Below, in pieces: positions 1 to 9,244 of a stretch of DNA of 24,246 nucleotides. Under the pieces are notes generated by a model that was given only the letters and a program-made list of their open reading frames with translations, did no database searches and had not been told where the DNA came from. The stretch is from Sediminibacterium sp. (GTDB taxonomy: Bacteria > Bacteroidota > Bacteroidia > Chitinophagales > Chitinophagaceae). The number at the start of each line of letters is the position of its first letter. Positions within the stretch are counted from its first letter, which is position 1. The DNA is taken from NCBI GenBank assembly GCA_023263235.1, contig JALQXE010000152.1, positions 1-24,246 of the forward strand. Direction: 5' to 3'. The translations under genes and the position numbers were made by a program.

Positions 1-1235
1 ATGTACCAGGACCCCATGTAAAAGTAGGGCACACACAAATGCAAATTACTTCATTGGATTATTCTTCTTTCCTTGGACGTATTGCAATTGGTAAAGTTGA
101 AAGAGGTGCTATTCAAGAAGGTCAAAATGTAGTACTTGTGAAAGCCGATGGTACGATTAAAAAAAATAAAGTAAAAGAATTATATGTATTTGAAGGAATG
201 GGAAAGCGTAAAGTTACAGAAGTCAATTCTGGAGATTTATGCGCTGTGGTAGGATTAGAAGATTTTAGTATTGGTGATACGATTGCAGATCCTGAAAATC
301 CGGAGGCATTGCCTGTTATAAGTGTAGATGAACCTACTATGAGTATGACATTTAGTATCAATAACTCTCCTTTCTTTGGTAAGGAAGGTAAGTTTGTTAC
401 TTCTCGTCATATTAGAGATCGTTTGATGAAAGAGACAGAAAAGAATTTAGCATTACGTGTTGAAGAAACAGATAGTGCTGACAGCTTTATGGTATTTGGT
501 CGTGGAATTTTACACTTAGGTGTATTAGTAGAGACCATGCGTCGAGAAGGTTATGAATTAACCGTGGGAAATCCTCAAGTTTTAATTAAAGAAATAGATG
601 GTCGTAAACATGAACCATTTGAAATATTAGTGGTAGATGTTCCTTCTGAATATAGTGGTAAAGTAATTGATTTAGTAACTCAAAAGAAAGGGGAGATGCT
701 CATTATGGAATCTAAAGGCTCCATGCAACATTTAGAATTTGATATCCCCTCTAGAGGCTTAATTGGACTTCGTTCTCAAATGTTAACTCAAACTGCTGGT
801 GAAGCTATTATGGCACATCGATTCAATGAATATAAACCATGGAAAGGCCCTATACCTGGTAGAAGCAATGGTGTGTTAGTTGCCAAAACTGCAGGGTTAA
901 CAACAGCCTATTCTATTGATAAATTGCAAGACAGGGGTCGTTTCTTTGTGGAGCCAGGTGAAGATATTTATGCAGGTCAGATTCTAGCTGAACATATAAA
1001 ACCAGGAGATTTAAATATTAACGCAGTTGAAATGAAAAAATTAACCAATCATCGTGCTAGTGGAAGTGATGATAGCGTTCGTATAACCCCCAAAATCTTA
1101 TTTACTTTAGAAGAGTGTATGGAATACATTCAATTTGATGAGTGTATAGAAGTAACACCTAAATCGGTAAGAATGCGTAAGTCTATTTTAGATGAAAACA
1201 CTAGAAGTAAGGCTGTCAAAGCTTCTGCAAATTAA
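1..1235 (+). CDS. typA: Translational GTPase TypA/BipA, 5'-truncated
   Basis: This is the C-terminal part of the ribosome-associated GTPase TypA (BipA), an EF-G-like factor involved in ribosome assembly and stress or cold adaptation. The reading frame is open from the window edge (first full codon at base 3), so the first internal ATG at 39 is not the start. The GTP-binding domain lies outside the window. About 410 residues are visible of the roughly 600 usual for the family. They cover the end of domain II, the EF-G III/V-like domains and the TypA-specific C-terminal domain. Recognisable family motifs are GRGILHLGVLVETMRREG, FDIPSRGLIGLRSQ, the EYKPWKGPIPGRSNGVL region and KKLTNHRASGSDD. It is convergent with obgE, with 36 bases between the stop codons and no convincing terminator hairpin there. 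Identity is very secure. Confidence 0.97.
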   Translation, partial: VPGPHVKVGHTQMQITSLDYSSFLGRIAIGKVERGAIQEGQNVVLVKADGTIKKNKVKELYVFEGMGKRKVTEVNSGDLCAVVGLEDFSIGDTIADPENPEALPVISVDEPTMSMTFSINNSPFFGKEGKFVTSRHIRDRLMKETEKNLALRVEETDSADSFMVFGRGILHLGVLVETMRREGYELTVGNPQVLIKEIDGRKHEPFEILVVDVPSEYSGKVIDLVTQKKGEMLIMESKGSMQHLEFDIPSRGLIGLRSQMLTQTAGEAIMAHRFNEYKPWKGPIPGRSNGVLVAKTAGLTTAYSIDKLQDRGRFFVEPGEDIYAGQILAEHIKPGDLNINAVEMKKLTNHRASGSDDSVRITPKILFTLEECMEYIQFDECIEVTPKSVRMRKSILDENTRSKAVKASAN

Positions 1236-1271
1236 ATTGAATTAAACTAAAGTTAATTTAATTAAGTTTTA

Positions 1272-2273
1272 TTAAATAGGCTTGTTTAAAGCCTTCCATA
1301 AAATATCTTTTAATTCTACTAAATTCTTTTGAATGGCTGAAGATATAAAGAGGTGTGGAATATTTTTTGGAAGTTCTTTTGTAATCGCATCGGTTAATTC
1401 TTGATCTAGTAAATCTGCTTTTGAAATAGCAATTATAAATTCTTTTTGTAATAATTCAGGATTGAATTTTTCCAATTCGTTTTTTAGAATCTCAAACTCT
1501 TTTTTATGATTATCACTATCTGCAGGAATTAAAAATAATAATACTGCATTTCTTTCGATATGCCTTAAAAAGCGATGTCCGAGGCCTTTTCCTTCTGCTG
1601 CACCTTCAATAATACCAGGTAAATCTGCAATACAAAAAGATAAATTATCACGATAGGCTACCATGCCTAATTGAGGTGTTAAAGTAGTAAATGCGTAATT
1701 CGCAATTTTAGGTTTTGCAGCAGTAATTACAGAAAGTAAGGTAGACTTTCCAGCATTGGGAAAACCAACCAGTCCGACATCGGCAAGAACTTTTAATTCA
1801 ATATTTTTCCAACCTTCTACACCTTCCTCTCCTGGTTGAGCATATTCAGGCACTTGTTGCGTGGGAGTGGCAAAATTGGCATTTCCTAAACCACCACGCC
1901 CCCCTTTTAGTAAGATAATCTCTTGGCCATCTTTTAAAATTTCTGCTTCTACTTTTCCTGTTAATTCATCTCTAGCAATAGTTCCCAAGGGAACTTCAAT
2001 TATAATATCTTTACCATCTCTGCCAGTGCATTTATTTTTTGATCCATTCTCTCCGTCTTCTGCAATTACATTTTTATAGTAGCGTAAATGAAGTAAGGTC
2101 CACAATTGAGCATTGCCTCTCAGAATAATATGACCTCCTCGTCCACCATCTCCTCCGTCAGGTCCACCTTTGGCAGTTAATTTATTACGTAAAAAATGTT
2201 TACAACCTGCTCCACCATGTCCGCTATGGGCAAAAATGCGGATGTAATCAATAAAATTATTTCTTTCTGACAC
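1272..2273 (-). CDS. obgE: GTPase ObgE/CgtA
   Basis: This is an essential Obg-family GTPase that acts in large ribosomal subunit maturation. The N-terminal glycine-rich Obg fold contains [13 protein letters not shown]. It is followed by a G domain with P-loop GFPNAGKS (about residues 170-177), the switch I Thr region TTLTP, switch [11 protein letters not shown] and the G4 motif SKAD (in place of NKxD). There is no extra C-terminal OCT domain, as in many Bacteroidota. I chose the GTG at 2273, giving 333 aa that begin [14 protein letters not shown], because this matches the usual Obg start. The frame stays open to a TTG at 2303, which would add ten unconserved residues. A one-mismatch -7 element (AAGATTTG, minus strand 2308-2301) covers that TTG, which also favours the downstream start. 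The next gene upstream is the TetR regulator on the same strand, 76 bases away. Confidence 0.95.
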   Translation of the reverse strand: MSERNNFIDYIRIFAHSGHGGAGCKHFLRNKLTAKGGPDGGDGGRGGHIILRGNAQLWTLLHLRYYKNVIAEDGENGSKNKCTGRDGKDIIIEVPLGTIARDELTGKVEAEILKDGQEIILLKGGRGGLGNANFATPTQQVPEYAQPGEEGVEGWKNIELKVLADVGLVGFPNAGKSTLLSVITAAKPKIANYAFTTLTPQLGMVAYRDNLSFCIADLPGIIEGAAEGKGLGHRFLRHIERNAVLLFLIPADSDNHKKEFEILKNELEKFNPELLQKEFIIAISKADLLDQELTDAITKELPKNIPHLFISSAIQKNLVELKDILWKALNKPI

Positions 2274-2349
2274 GTTAAAAATATAATGGGTAAAGTTAAC
2301 CAAATCTTGCTTGAATAGCGAGATTATTATATTTGCCTAATAAGTCAGT

Positions 2350-2946
2350 TTATTTATTGGCTTTTAATCCATCAATTAATATGGCGACCATATTTTGTTC
2401 TAATTCAGCAGCATTTATTTTTTTAGTAGATCTATGCCAACTTTCAATACCACTTACAGCATGTAAAAATATCAAGACTACCGTTGGGGCATCAATGGCT
2501 TTGATTTCTTTTTTTCTAATTCCCTCTTCAATTATGGCTGCAATTCTTTTACGGTAAACTCTTCTTTGATTTTGGAAATTAGATAAGTAAGGATCCGATA
2601 AATGCTTCCATTCCCTATCACTTACATATACTTCTTCATAATGGTGAATCATTTCACTAATATGAAAGCGAAGAATTTTTTCCATTTTTTGTAAGGAAGA
2701 AATAGATTCTGACTCTATCTCATCTACCTTTAAAACAAATTTATTGGCAACACTAAATACAAGTTCATGTAATAATTCACTCTTTGATTTAATGTGGTTG
2801 TACAAGCTTGCAGCTTCAACGCCCACTGCATCTGCTAAGTCACGCATACTAGCTGCCTTGTACCCTTTTTCTCTAAATAGGGTGGCTGCTTTACTTACAA
2901 TTACATCCTTGCGAGATATATTTTTTTCTGTTTTAATTCTTGCCAT
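2350..2946 (-). CDS. TetR/AcrR-family transcriptional regulator
   Basis: This is a 198-aa one-component regulator. Residues about 11-58 form the TetR DNA-binding domain, seen in TLFREKGYKAASMRDLADAV and AASLYNHIKSKSELL. The C-terminal ligand-binding half contains a SDREWKHLSD stretch. From memory this resembles TetR regulators of acyl-CoA, phenylacetate or lipid catabolism (KstR2/FadR-like), but the ligand cannot be read from sequence. It is divergent from the PfkB kinase across a 195-base gap, so autoregulation and control of that kinase are possible. No adjacent gene points to a fatty-acid or aromatic pathway. A perfect -7 box lies 26 bases upstream of the ATG (minus strand 2980-2973). Confidence 0.92.
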   Translation of the reverse strand: MARIKTEKNISRKDVIVSKAATLFREKGYKAASMRDLADAVGVEAASLYNHIKSKSELLHELVFSVANKFVLKVDEIESESISSLQKMEKILRFHISEMIHHYEEVYVSDREWKHLSDPYLSNFQNQRRVYRKRIAAIIEEGIRKKEIKAIDAPTVVLIFLHAVSGIESWHRSTKKINAAELEQNMVAILIDGLKANK

Positions 2947-2972
2947 AATTCAAATTTTATTACTTGTTAGTG

Positions 2973-2980
2973 CAAATTTA
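2973..2980 (-). promoter_or_regulatory. -7 promoter element of the TetR gene
   Basis: Read on the minus strand this is TAAATTTG, a perfect match to the Bacteroidota -7 consensus TAnnTTTG. It is placed to start transcription about 20-25 bases before the ATG at 2946. I see no -33 TTTG at the usual 19-21 base spacing, so this is a partial match only. Confidence 0.45.
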
Positions 2981-3039
2981 ATCATTCATGCCTTTAAAAT
3001 TGCCATATTTTTTCAAAAAACTTCATTTTTGTTAGTTTT

Positions 3040-3050
3040 TTGATTATCAA
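3040..3050. promoter_or_regulatory. Possible operator palindrome in the tetR/pfkB divergent region
   Basis: TTGATTATCAA is a perfect 11-base palindrome around a central T. It is roughly midway between the TetR start (2946) and the kinase start (3142), where an operator for the divergent TetR regulator would be expected. It is short and AT-rich, so chance occurrence is quite possible. Confidence 0.2.
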
Positions 3051-3111
3051 CTACTTAGGGGATCAGGTATTTTATGTATTGGGCTACTTAAATAGTTAAG
3101 GTTAAAAATCG

Positions 3112-3119
3112 TAGTTTCG
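3112..3119 (+). promoter_or_regulatory. Candidate -7 promoter element of the PfkB kinase gene
   Basis: TAGTTTCG differs from TAnnTTTG by one base and sits 22 bases before the ATG at 3142, the spacing expected for a short leader. No -33 TTTG is seen at the proper distance. Confidence 0.35.
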
Positions 3120-3141
3120 CGCCTAGAAAAAACAAATTATA

Positions 3142-4062
3142 ATGTCTTTAGTAGTAGTTGGCTCTATGGCCTTTGATGCCATTGAAACTCCCTTTGGGAA
3201 AAGTGATAAAATTATTGGTGGTGCTGCAACCTACATTGCTTGGTGTGCTTCCAATTTTACACCTGTAAAACAAATTTCGGTAGTGGGTGGTGACTTTCCA
3301 CAATCTGAGTTAGATGCCTTAACCAATAGAGGCGTTCAATTGGAGGGCGTGCAAATTAAAAAAGACGAGAAAACATTTTTCTGGAGTGGGAAATATCATT
3401 TAGATATGAACACCCGCGATACTTTAGATACCCAACTAAATGTGTTGGAGAATTTTCAGCCAGTTGTTCCAGATAGTTATCAAGATTGTGAAATTTTAAT
3501 GTTGGGCAACTTAGTGCCAGGCGTTCAAAGCAGTGTAATAAAGCAAATGAAAAATCGTCCTAAATTAATCGTGATGGATACGATGAATTTTTGGATGGAA
3601 ATTATGCTAGACGATTTATTGCATACCATTAGTTTGGTAGATGTATTATTAGTGAATGATAGTGAAGCTCGTCAATTGAGTGGTGAATACAGTTTGGTAA
3701 AAGCTGCTAAGAAAATTATGGCCATGGGTCCTAAATATTTAATTATAAAAAAAGGAGAACATGGTGCATTATTGTTTCATGAAAATCAAGTGTTCTTTGC
3801 TCCTGCATTGCCTTTAGAAGAAGTATTTGATCCAACTGGTGCAGGTGATACATTCGCAGGTGGCTTTGTGGCTCATTTAGCTAAGACCAAAGATTTTTCA
3901 TTTGAAAACATGAAGTCTGCGATTATTTTAGGCAGTGCAATGGCAAGTTTCTGTGTGGAAAAATTTGGAACACAAAGATTAACAGAAATCAAGATGGATG
4001 AAATTAAAGAGCGCGTACAATCGTTTGTTTCTTTAGTAAACTTTGATATTGAATTAGTTTAA
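3142..4062 (+). CDS. PfkB/ribokinase-family sugar kinase
   Basis: This 306-aa protein should phosphorylate a sugar or nucleoside with ATP in the cytoplasm. The family's N-terminal glycine pair is visible as GGAATYIAW (residues 26-34). The C-terminal signature DPTGAGDTFAGG (230-241) holds the anion hole and the catalytic base D236. KKGEHGALLF (203-212) is the usual strand before it. The substrate is unknown. Nothing in the sequence separates ribokinase, fructokinase and adenosine-kinase-like members, and no sugar pathway gene is adjacent. It starts at the ATG at 3142 and is divergent from a TetR regulator. It may be a single-gene unit, because a full-consensus promoter for the next transcript begins directly after its stop codon. 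Confidence 0.9.
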   Translation: MSLVVVGSMAFDAIETPFGKSDKIIGGAATYIAWCASNFTPVKQISVVGGDFPQSELDALTNRGVQLEGVQIKKDEKTFFWSGKYHLDMNTRDTLDTQLNVLENFQPVVPDSYQDCEILMLGNLVPGVQSSVIKQMKNRPKLIVMDTMNFWMEIMLDDLLHTISLVDVLLVNDSEARQLSGEYSLVKAAKKIMAMGPKYLIIKKGEHGALLFHENQVFFAPALPLEEVFDPTGAGDTFAGGFVAHLAKTKDFSFENMKSAIILGSAMASFCVEKFGTQRLTEIKMDEIKERVQSFVSLVNFDIELV

Positions 4063-4094
4063 TTTGGTGAATTGATTGCATCCAATTAATTTTG
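4063..4094 (+). promoter_or_regulatory. Full-consensus Bacteroidota promoter upstream of the asd leader
   Basis: TTTG at 4063-4066, a 20-base spacer and TAATTTTG at 4087-4094 together match the Bacteroidota primary sigma factor consensus TTTG-N19..21-TAnnTTTG without mismatch. It is the best promoter in the window. It begins at the base after the kinase stop codon. Transcription would start at about 4098-4101, almost on top of the short ORF starting at 4102. The asd mRNA would then have a leader of about 245 bases. Confidence 0.65.
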
Positions 4095-4101
4095 TTCCAC
4101 A

Positions 4102-4146
4102 ATGATGAATAATAAACATACAAAACAAATTAAAAAACCACTCTAA
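4102..4146 (+). CDS. Putative lysine-rich leader peptide of asd
   Basis: The ORF encodes MMNNKHTKQIKKPL, with four lysines in fourteen residues and a Lys-Lys pair near the end. It starts one to four bases after the predicted transcription start, so it would be translated leaderless, or from the second ATG at 4105. Its stop codon is one base before the predicted antiterminator heptamer. Aspartate-semialdehyde is a lysine precursor, so lysine codons make sense as the sensor. The stretch is A-rich and AAA codons are cheap there, so chance cannot be excluded. No homolog is known to me. Confidence 0.35.
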   Translation: MMNNKHTKQIKKPL

Positions 4147-4185
4147 GAGGAAGGTCTAATTGTTTGTATGCTAATAAATATACTC

Positions 4186-4220
4186 AAAAGCCTTCCTAAA
4201 CCGGGAAGGCTTTTTTCTTT
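4186..4220 (+). terminator. Intrinsic terminator between the sugar kinase and asd
   Basis: This is an 11-bp perfect stem (4186-4196 with 4204-4214, core GCCTTCC/GGAAGGC) with a 7-base loop, followed by a T-rich run. The A-run on the 5' side could also make it work on the minus strand. It lies 124 bases after the kinase stop and 125 bases before the asd start, so it may end the kinase transcript or control read-through into asd. Confidence 0.85.
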
Positions 4221-4344
4221 CCATGTTTTACAAACCTAAAACTAGAAAAAGAAAAGAGGGGTATAAAAAGTACTTAGTTGAACTTTGAAATTATTTTCAT
4301 TGTAAAGCATAAAATGAATTTTAAAAAATAAAAAACCAATTACC

Positions 4345-5343
4345 ATGCGTGTTGCAGTAGTAGGTGCCACAGGGCTAGTAGGCACAAAAATGTTACAAGT
4401 TCTAGCTGAAAGAAATTTTCCTGTTACAGAATTAATACCAGTTGCTTCGGCGCGTTCTGCTGGTAAAGAAGTAATATTTAAAGGAAAGGCATATAAAGTT
4501 GTGGGCATGGAAGAGGGTATAGCTGCAAAACCAGCTATCGCAATTTTTTCGGCTGGTGGAGGAACTTCAACCGAGTGGGCACCAAAATTTGCAGCTGCTG
4601 GTATTCGCGTAATTGATAATTCTTCGGCATGGAGAATGGACCCGTCAAAAAAATTAGTGGTTCCTGAAGTGAATGCTTCGGTATTAACTGCCGAAGATAT
4701 GATTATCGCAAATCCTAATTGTTCAACCATCCAAATGGTGGTTGCATTACAACCTTTACATGCCAAGTATATAATAAAAAGAGTTATTGTAAGCACTTAT
4801 CAAAGTGTAACTGGTACTGGCAAAAAAGCTGTAGATCAATTAATGGAAGAGCGCGCTGGTAACAGTTTAGCAACAGAGGATATGGCCTATAAATATCAAA
4901 TTGACTTAAATGCTATTCCTCAAATTGATGTATTCTTGGAAAATGGATATACCAAAGAGGAGATGAAAATGGTTAAAGAAACTTGCAAAATCATGCAAGA
5001 TGATAATATTAAAGTTACAGCAACCACCGTGCGCATTCCAGTAATGGGAGGTCATAGCGAGAGCGTGAATGTAGAATTTGAAAATGAATTTGAGTTGCAA
5101 GATGTGATTACCGAATTATCTGCTGCACCTGGCCTTGTGGTACAACAAGACGATGCTTCTCAGTTTTATCCAATGCCATTATGGGCACATGAAAAAGACG
5201 AAGTATTTGTAGGTCGTTTACGTCGTGATGAAACACAGGCTAAAACTTTAAATATGTGGATTGTGAGCGATAACTTACGTAAGGGTGCTGCTACGAACGC
5301 AGTGCAAATTGCAGAGTATTTGTTGTCAAAGCGTATTATTTAA
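4345..5343 (+). CDS. asd: Aspartate-semialdehyde dehydrogenase
   Basis: This enzyme reduces aspartyl-4-phosphate to aspartate-semialdehyde with NADPH, the branch point to lysine and diaminopimelate, threonine and methionine. The 332-aa protein has the N-terminal nucleotide-binding GATGLVG (7-13) and the catalytic cysteine C126 in NPNCST. It also has the STYQSVTGTG segment (150-159) and the substrate and base region RIPVMGGHSESV, with R230 and H237. All key residues are intact and the length is normal. The start is the ATG at 4345. No other aspartate-pathway gene is adjacent, so it appears to be expressed alone, probably from the promoter at 4063-4094 through the leader described above. It is convergent with ligA, with a hairpin between them. 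Confidence 0.97.
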   Translation: MRVAVVGATGLVGTKMLQVLAERNFPVTELIPVASARSAGKEVIFKGKAYKVVGMEEGIAAKPAIAIFSAGGGTSTEWAPKFAAAGIRVIDNSSAWRMDPSKKLVVPEVNASVLTAEDMIIANPNCSTIQMVVALQPLHAKYIIKRVIVSTYQSVTGTGKKAVDQLMEERAGNSLATEDMAYKYQIDLNAIPQIDVFLENGYTKEEMKMVKETCKIMQDDNIKVTATTVRIPVMGGHSESVNVEFENEFELQDVITELSAAPGLVVQQDDASQFYPMPLWAHEKDEVFVGRLRRDETQAKTLNMWIVSDNLRKGAATNAVQIAEYLLSKRII

Positions 5344-5373
5344 TCAATTCCAATGCTACAAAGTTATACTAAG

Positions 5374-5402
5374 TCAAAGCCCTCGTTTATGGGGGGCTTT
5401 GA
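5374..5402. terminator. Hairpin between convergent asd and ligA
   Basis: TCAAAGCCC (5374-5382) pairs with GGGCTTTGA (5394-5402). A G-T and a C-G pair extend it inward to a 7-base loop. Neither strand has a clear T-run after the stem, so it is not a textbook intrinsic terminator. Its position between two convergent stop codons suggests a bidirectional terminator or 3'-end stabiliser. Confidence 0.6.
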
Positions 5403-5439
5403 AAAATCATAAAAAGAAAGAATTAATAAAATATATTTC

Positions 5440-7536
<2,097 letters not shown>

Positions 7537-7538
7537 CT

Positions 7539-7575
7539 AAAATACAAATAGTTTTATTCTTTTATTTCGTATTTT
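7539..7575. repeat. Inverted repeat in the ligA / nrtR-like divergent promoter region
   Basis: AAAATAC at 7539-7545 is matched by its reverse complement GTATTTT at 7569-7575. The flanking inner bases are nearly symmetric for a few more positions with one gap. It lies in the 78-base divergent region, where an autoregulating NrtR-type protein might bind. It is AT-rich, so it is only a weak operator candidate. Confidence 0.2.
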
Positions 7576-7599
7576 GGCATTCGATTGCTTTTATTTTAA

Positions 7600-8310
7600 A
7601 TGACTATGACAGAAAATAAAGATGCTAAAGCTTTAGTTAGTACCTATCCAACCGTTCCATTAACCGTGGATTGTGTAATTTTTAGCTTTGAAGAGAATGC
7701 GTTAAAGGTTTTATTGATAAAAAGTGACCTCGCCCAATTTCAAGACAAATTGTCCTTGCTTGGGGACAATGTACAAGTTCATGAGGATTTGGACACTGCA
7801 GCCAATAGGGTTTTAAAGGAAAGAACAGGCATGAATAATGTTTTTTTGGAGCAGGTACATACTTTTAGCAGACCAGACAGACATCCCGGTGGCAGGGTAA
7901 TTACCACCGTATATGCTTCTTTGCTAAACATTAAACATCACGAATTAATCATTCACGATAATGAATTAAAATGGCATGTTGTGAATCAGATTTCAGAAAT
8001 GGCATTTGACCATAAACAAATATTAGAAGTTTGTACAAAATGGCTTCAAAAAAAGGTACAAGAAGAGCCACTTGCCTTTAATTTATTGCCTGTAAAGTTT
8101 TCATTAAGACAGTTGCAGAATGTGTATGAAGCAATTTTAGATGTTAAGTTAGACAGACGCAATTTTAGGAAGAAATTTGCCTCCATGGGCTTTTTAAATG
8201 ATGCCAATGAGATGGAAACACATGTAACACATAGGCCTGGTAAATTGTATACTTTTGATTTTGAGCAATACCAGCAAAAAAAGAAGCATTTCATTGGCAT
8301 TGATTTCTAA
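7600..8310 (+). CDS. NrtR-like regulator (Nudix domain plus winged helix)
   Basis: The 236-aa protein has an N-terminal Nudix-like domain (about 20-150) and a C-terminal winged-helix domain (about 160-225, FSLRQLQNVYEAILDVKLDR and NFRKKFASMGFL). This is the architecture of NrtR-type transcription regulators. Family members sense ADP-ribose-type ligands and control NAD metabolism, and in Bacteroides a relative controls arabinose use. The Nudix box (56-78) is degenerate. E62, R70, E74 and G77 remain, but the first glycine is D56 and two of the three REUxEE glutamates are V71 and R75, so hydrolase activity is unlikely. A second in-frame ATG lies at 7606. It is divergent from ligA. The target genes are not evident. 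Confidence 0.88.
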   Translation: MTMTENKDAKALVSTYPTVPLTVDCVIFSFEENALKVLLIKSDLAQFQDKLSLLGDNVQVHEDLDTAANRVLKERTGMNNVFLEQVHTFSRPDRHPGGRVITTVYASLLNIKHHELIIHDNELKWHVVNQISEMAFDHKQILEVCTKWLQKKVQEEPLAFNLLPVKFSLRQLQNVYEAILDVKLDRRNFRKKFASMGFLNDANEMETHVTHRPGKLYTFDFEQYQQKKKHFIGIDF

Positions 8311-8337
8311 AATCTGTCCATGCTTCCCTATTATTTA

Positions 8338-8365
8338 ATACCTTTATTCACTAATAAAAAGGTAT
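8338..8365 (+). promoter_or_regulatory. Hairpin that could hide the yicC ribosome binding site
   Basis: ATACCTTT (8338-8345) pairs with AAAGGTAT (8358-8365) around a 12-base loop. The 3' arm contains the purine-rich AAAGG, about 6 bases before the yicC ATG at 8369. That is one of the few Shine-Dalgarno-like sequences in the window, so the hairpin could block initiation. No T-run follows, which argues against a terminator for the preceding gene. Confidence 0.3.
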
Positions 8366-8368
8366 ACT

Positions 8369-9244
8369 ATGTTGCATTCAATGACCGGATATGGGCGCGC
8401 TGAAACCAACTTTAATGATAAGACATTATTAATTGAAGTAAAATCATTAAATGGCAAGCAATTTGACTTGCGCTTGAATATACCTTCTTTATTAAAACCA
8501 TACGAAGTAGAGATTAGAAATAAGTTAAATGAGACCTTATTGAGAGGTAGCGTTGAATGTTCTATTTCTGTAAAATCTAATGGGGTATCAAAACCAGTGA
8601 GTATTAATACTGCATTGGCAAAATCTTATTATCAACCCATTGTGGAATTAGCCAACGAATTAGGCATTGAAAAAGAAAATTTGTTGAGCACATTGTTAAA
8701 AATGCCTGATGTGGTTTCATCTACCAGTGAAGTGATTAGCGAGGATGAATGGAAAGCAATTTTGAATTTATTACAACAAGCAATTGATCAACTCATTCAA
8801 CATAGAAAAGACGAAGGGAAGTCTATTGAAAAAGATTTGTTAGAAAGAGTGGCTGCAATAGAAGCTCAACAAGCTCACATTGCAGTGCATGAGCCCAACA
8901 GACGTATTAAAATTAAAGACAATCTTGTTAAGTTATTGGAACAATATGTTGGCACAGATAAGTATGACACCAGCCGTTTAGAGCAAGAACTTATTTACTA
9001 TATTGAGAAAATTGATATCTCCGAAGAAAAGGTAAGGCTTAACAATCACTGCATTTATTTTAAAGATGTTTTAAAAGAAACTGAACCGTCTAAGGGGAAA
9101 AAATTGTCTTTTATTTTACAGGAAATGGGGAGGGAGATAAATACAACCGGATCTAAGGCCAATGACATAGAAATACAAAAGGCGGTGATTCTTATGAAAG
9201 ACGAATTGGAAAAAGCAAAGGAACAAATTTTAAATGTTTTATAA
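8369..9244 (+). CDS. yicC: YicC/YloC family endoribonuclease
   Basis: This 291-aa protein belongs to the conserved YicC family, described as an RNase that takes part in small-RNA and mRNA turnover. The N-terminus MLHSMTGYGRAE and the C-terminus GREINTTGSKANDIEIQ are the two family signatures. The length matches the family. The ATG at 8369 gives exactly the canonical N-terminus. In many bacteria yicC is followed by gmk (guanylate kinase). Here it is followed directly by gldH, whose possible starts overlap or abut its stop codon, so the two are probably co-transcribed with the downstream two-component system. Confidence 0.95.
   Translation: MLHSMTGYGRAETNFNDKTLLIEVKSLNGKQFDLRLNIPSLLKPYEVEIRNKLNETLLRGSVECSISVKSNGVSKPVSINTALAKSYYQPIVELANELGIEKENLLSTLLKMPDVVSSTSEVISEDEWKAILNLLQQAIDQLIQHRKDEGKSIEKDLLERVAAIEAQQAHIAVHEPNRRIKIKDNLVKLLEQYVGTDKYDTSRLEQELIYYIEKIDISEEKVRLNNHCIYFKDVLKETEPSKGKKLSFILQEMGREINTTGSKANDIEIQKAVILMKDELEKAKEQILNVL

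Larger units (their letters stand above)
4099..4220 (+). promoter_or_regulatory. Candidate transcription attenuator (leader) of asd, or a small RNA
   Basis: The region after the promoter contains a 14-codon ORF (4102-4146) and a bulged stem. In that stem 4117-4124 pairs perfectly with 4163-4170, then 4126-4128 with 4160-4162, and 4130-4132 with 4157-4159. An intrinsic terminator follows at 4186-4214. AGGAAGG at 4148-4154, in the loop of the first stem and just after the ORF stop, is exactly complementary to CCTTCCT at 4191-4197, the 5' arm of the terminator, so the two pairings exclude each other. The inferred logic is that a ribosome stalled on lysine codons opens the first stem and frees the heptamer to block termination, while a ribosome reaching the stop codon covers the heptamer and lets the terminator form. 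The same elements could instead define a separate small RNA of about 120 nt. Confidence 0.45.

Noticed and set aside
1236..1271. AT-rich partial symmetry between the typA and obgE stops as a bidirectional terminator.
   Set aside because: The possible pairs are four to six A-T pairs with a mismatch. No stable stem can be drawn.
2274..2303. TTG start at 2303 for obgE, adding ten residues.
   Set aside because: The extra residues are not part of the Obg fold, and the GTG at 2273 gives the usual family N-terminus. The TTG also overlaps a likely -7 element.
2328..2335. TATATTTG, a perfect -7 box on the plus strand just after the tetR stop, suggesting an antisense RNA.
   Set aside because: This six-base consensus should occur many times by chance in AT-rich DNA of this length. 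There is no -33 box, and the only downstream plus-strand frame is a shadow of the TetR gene.
4242..4796. Minus-strand open frame of 184 codons opposite the start of asd.
   Set aside because: It lies almost wholly antisense to a well-conserved asd gene. Its low-complexity translation has no family motif, as expected of a codon-bias shadow.
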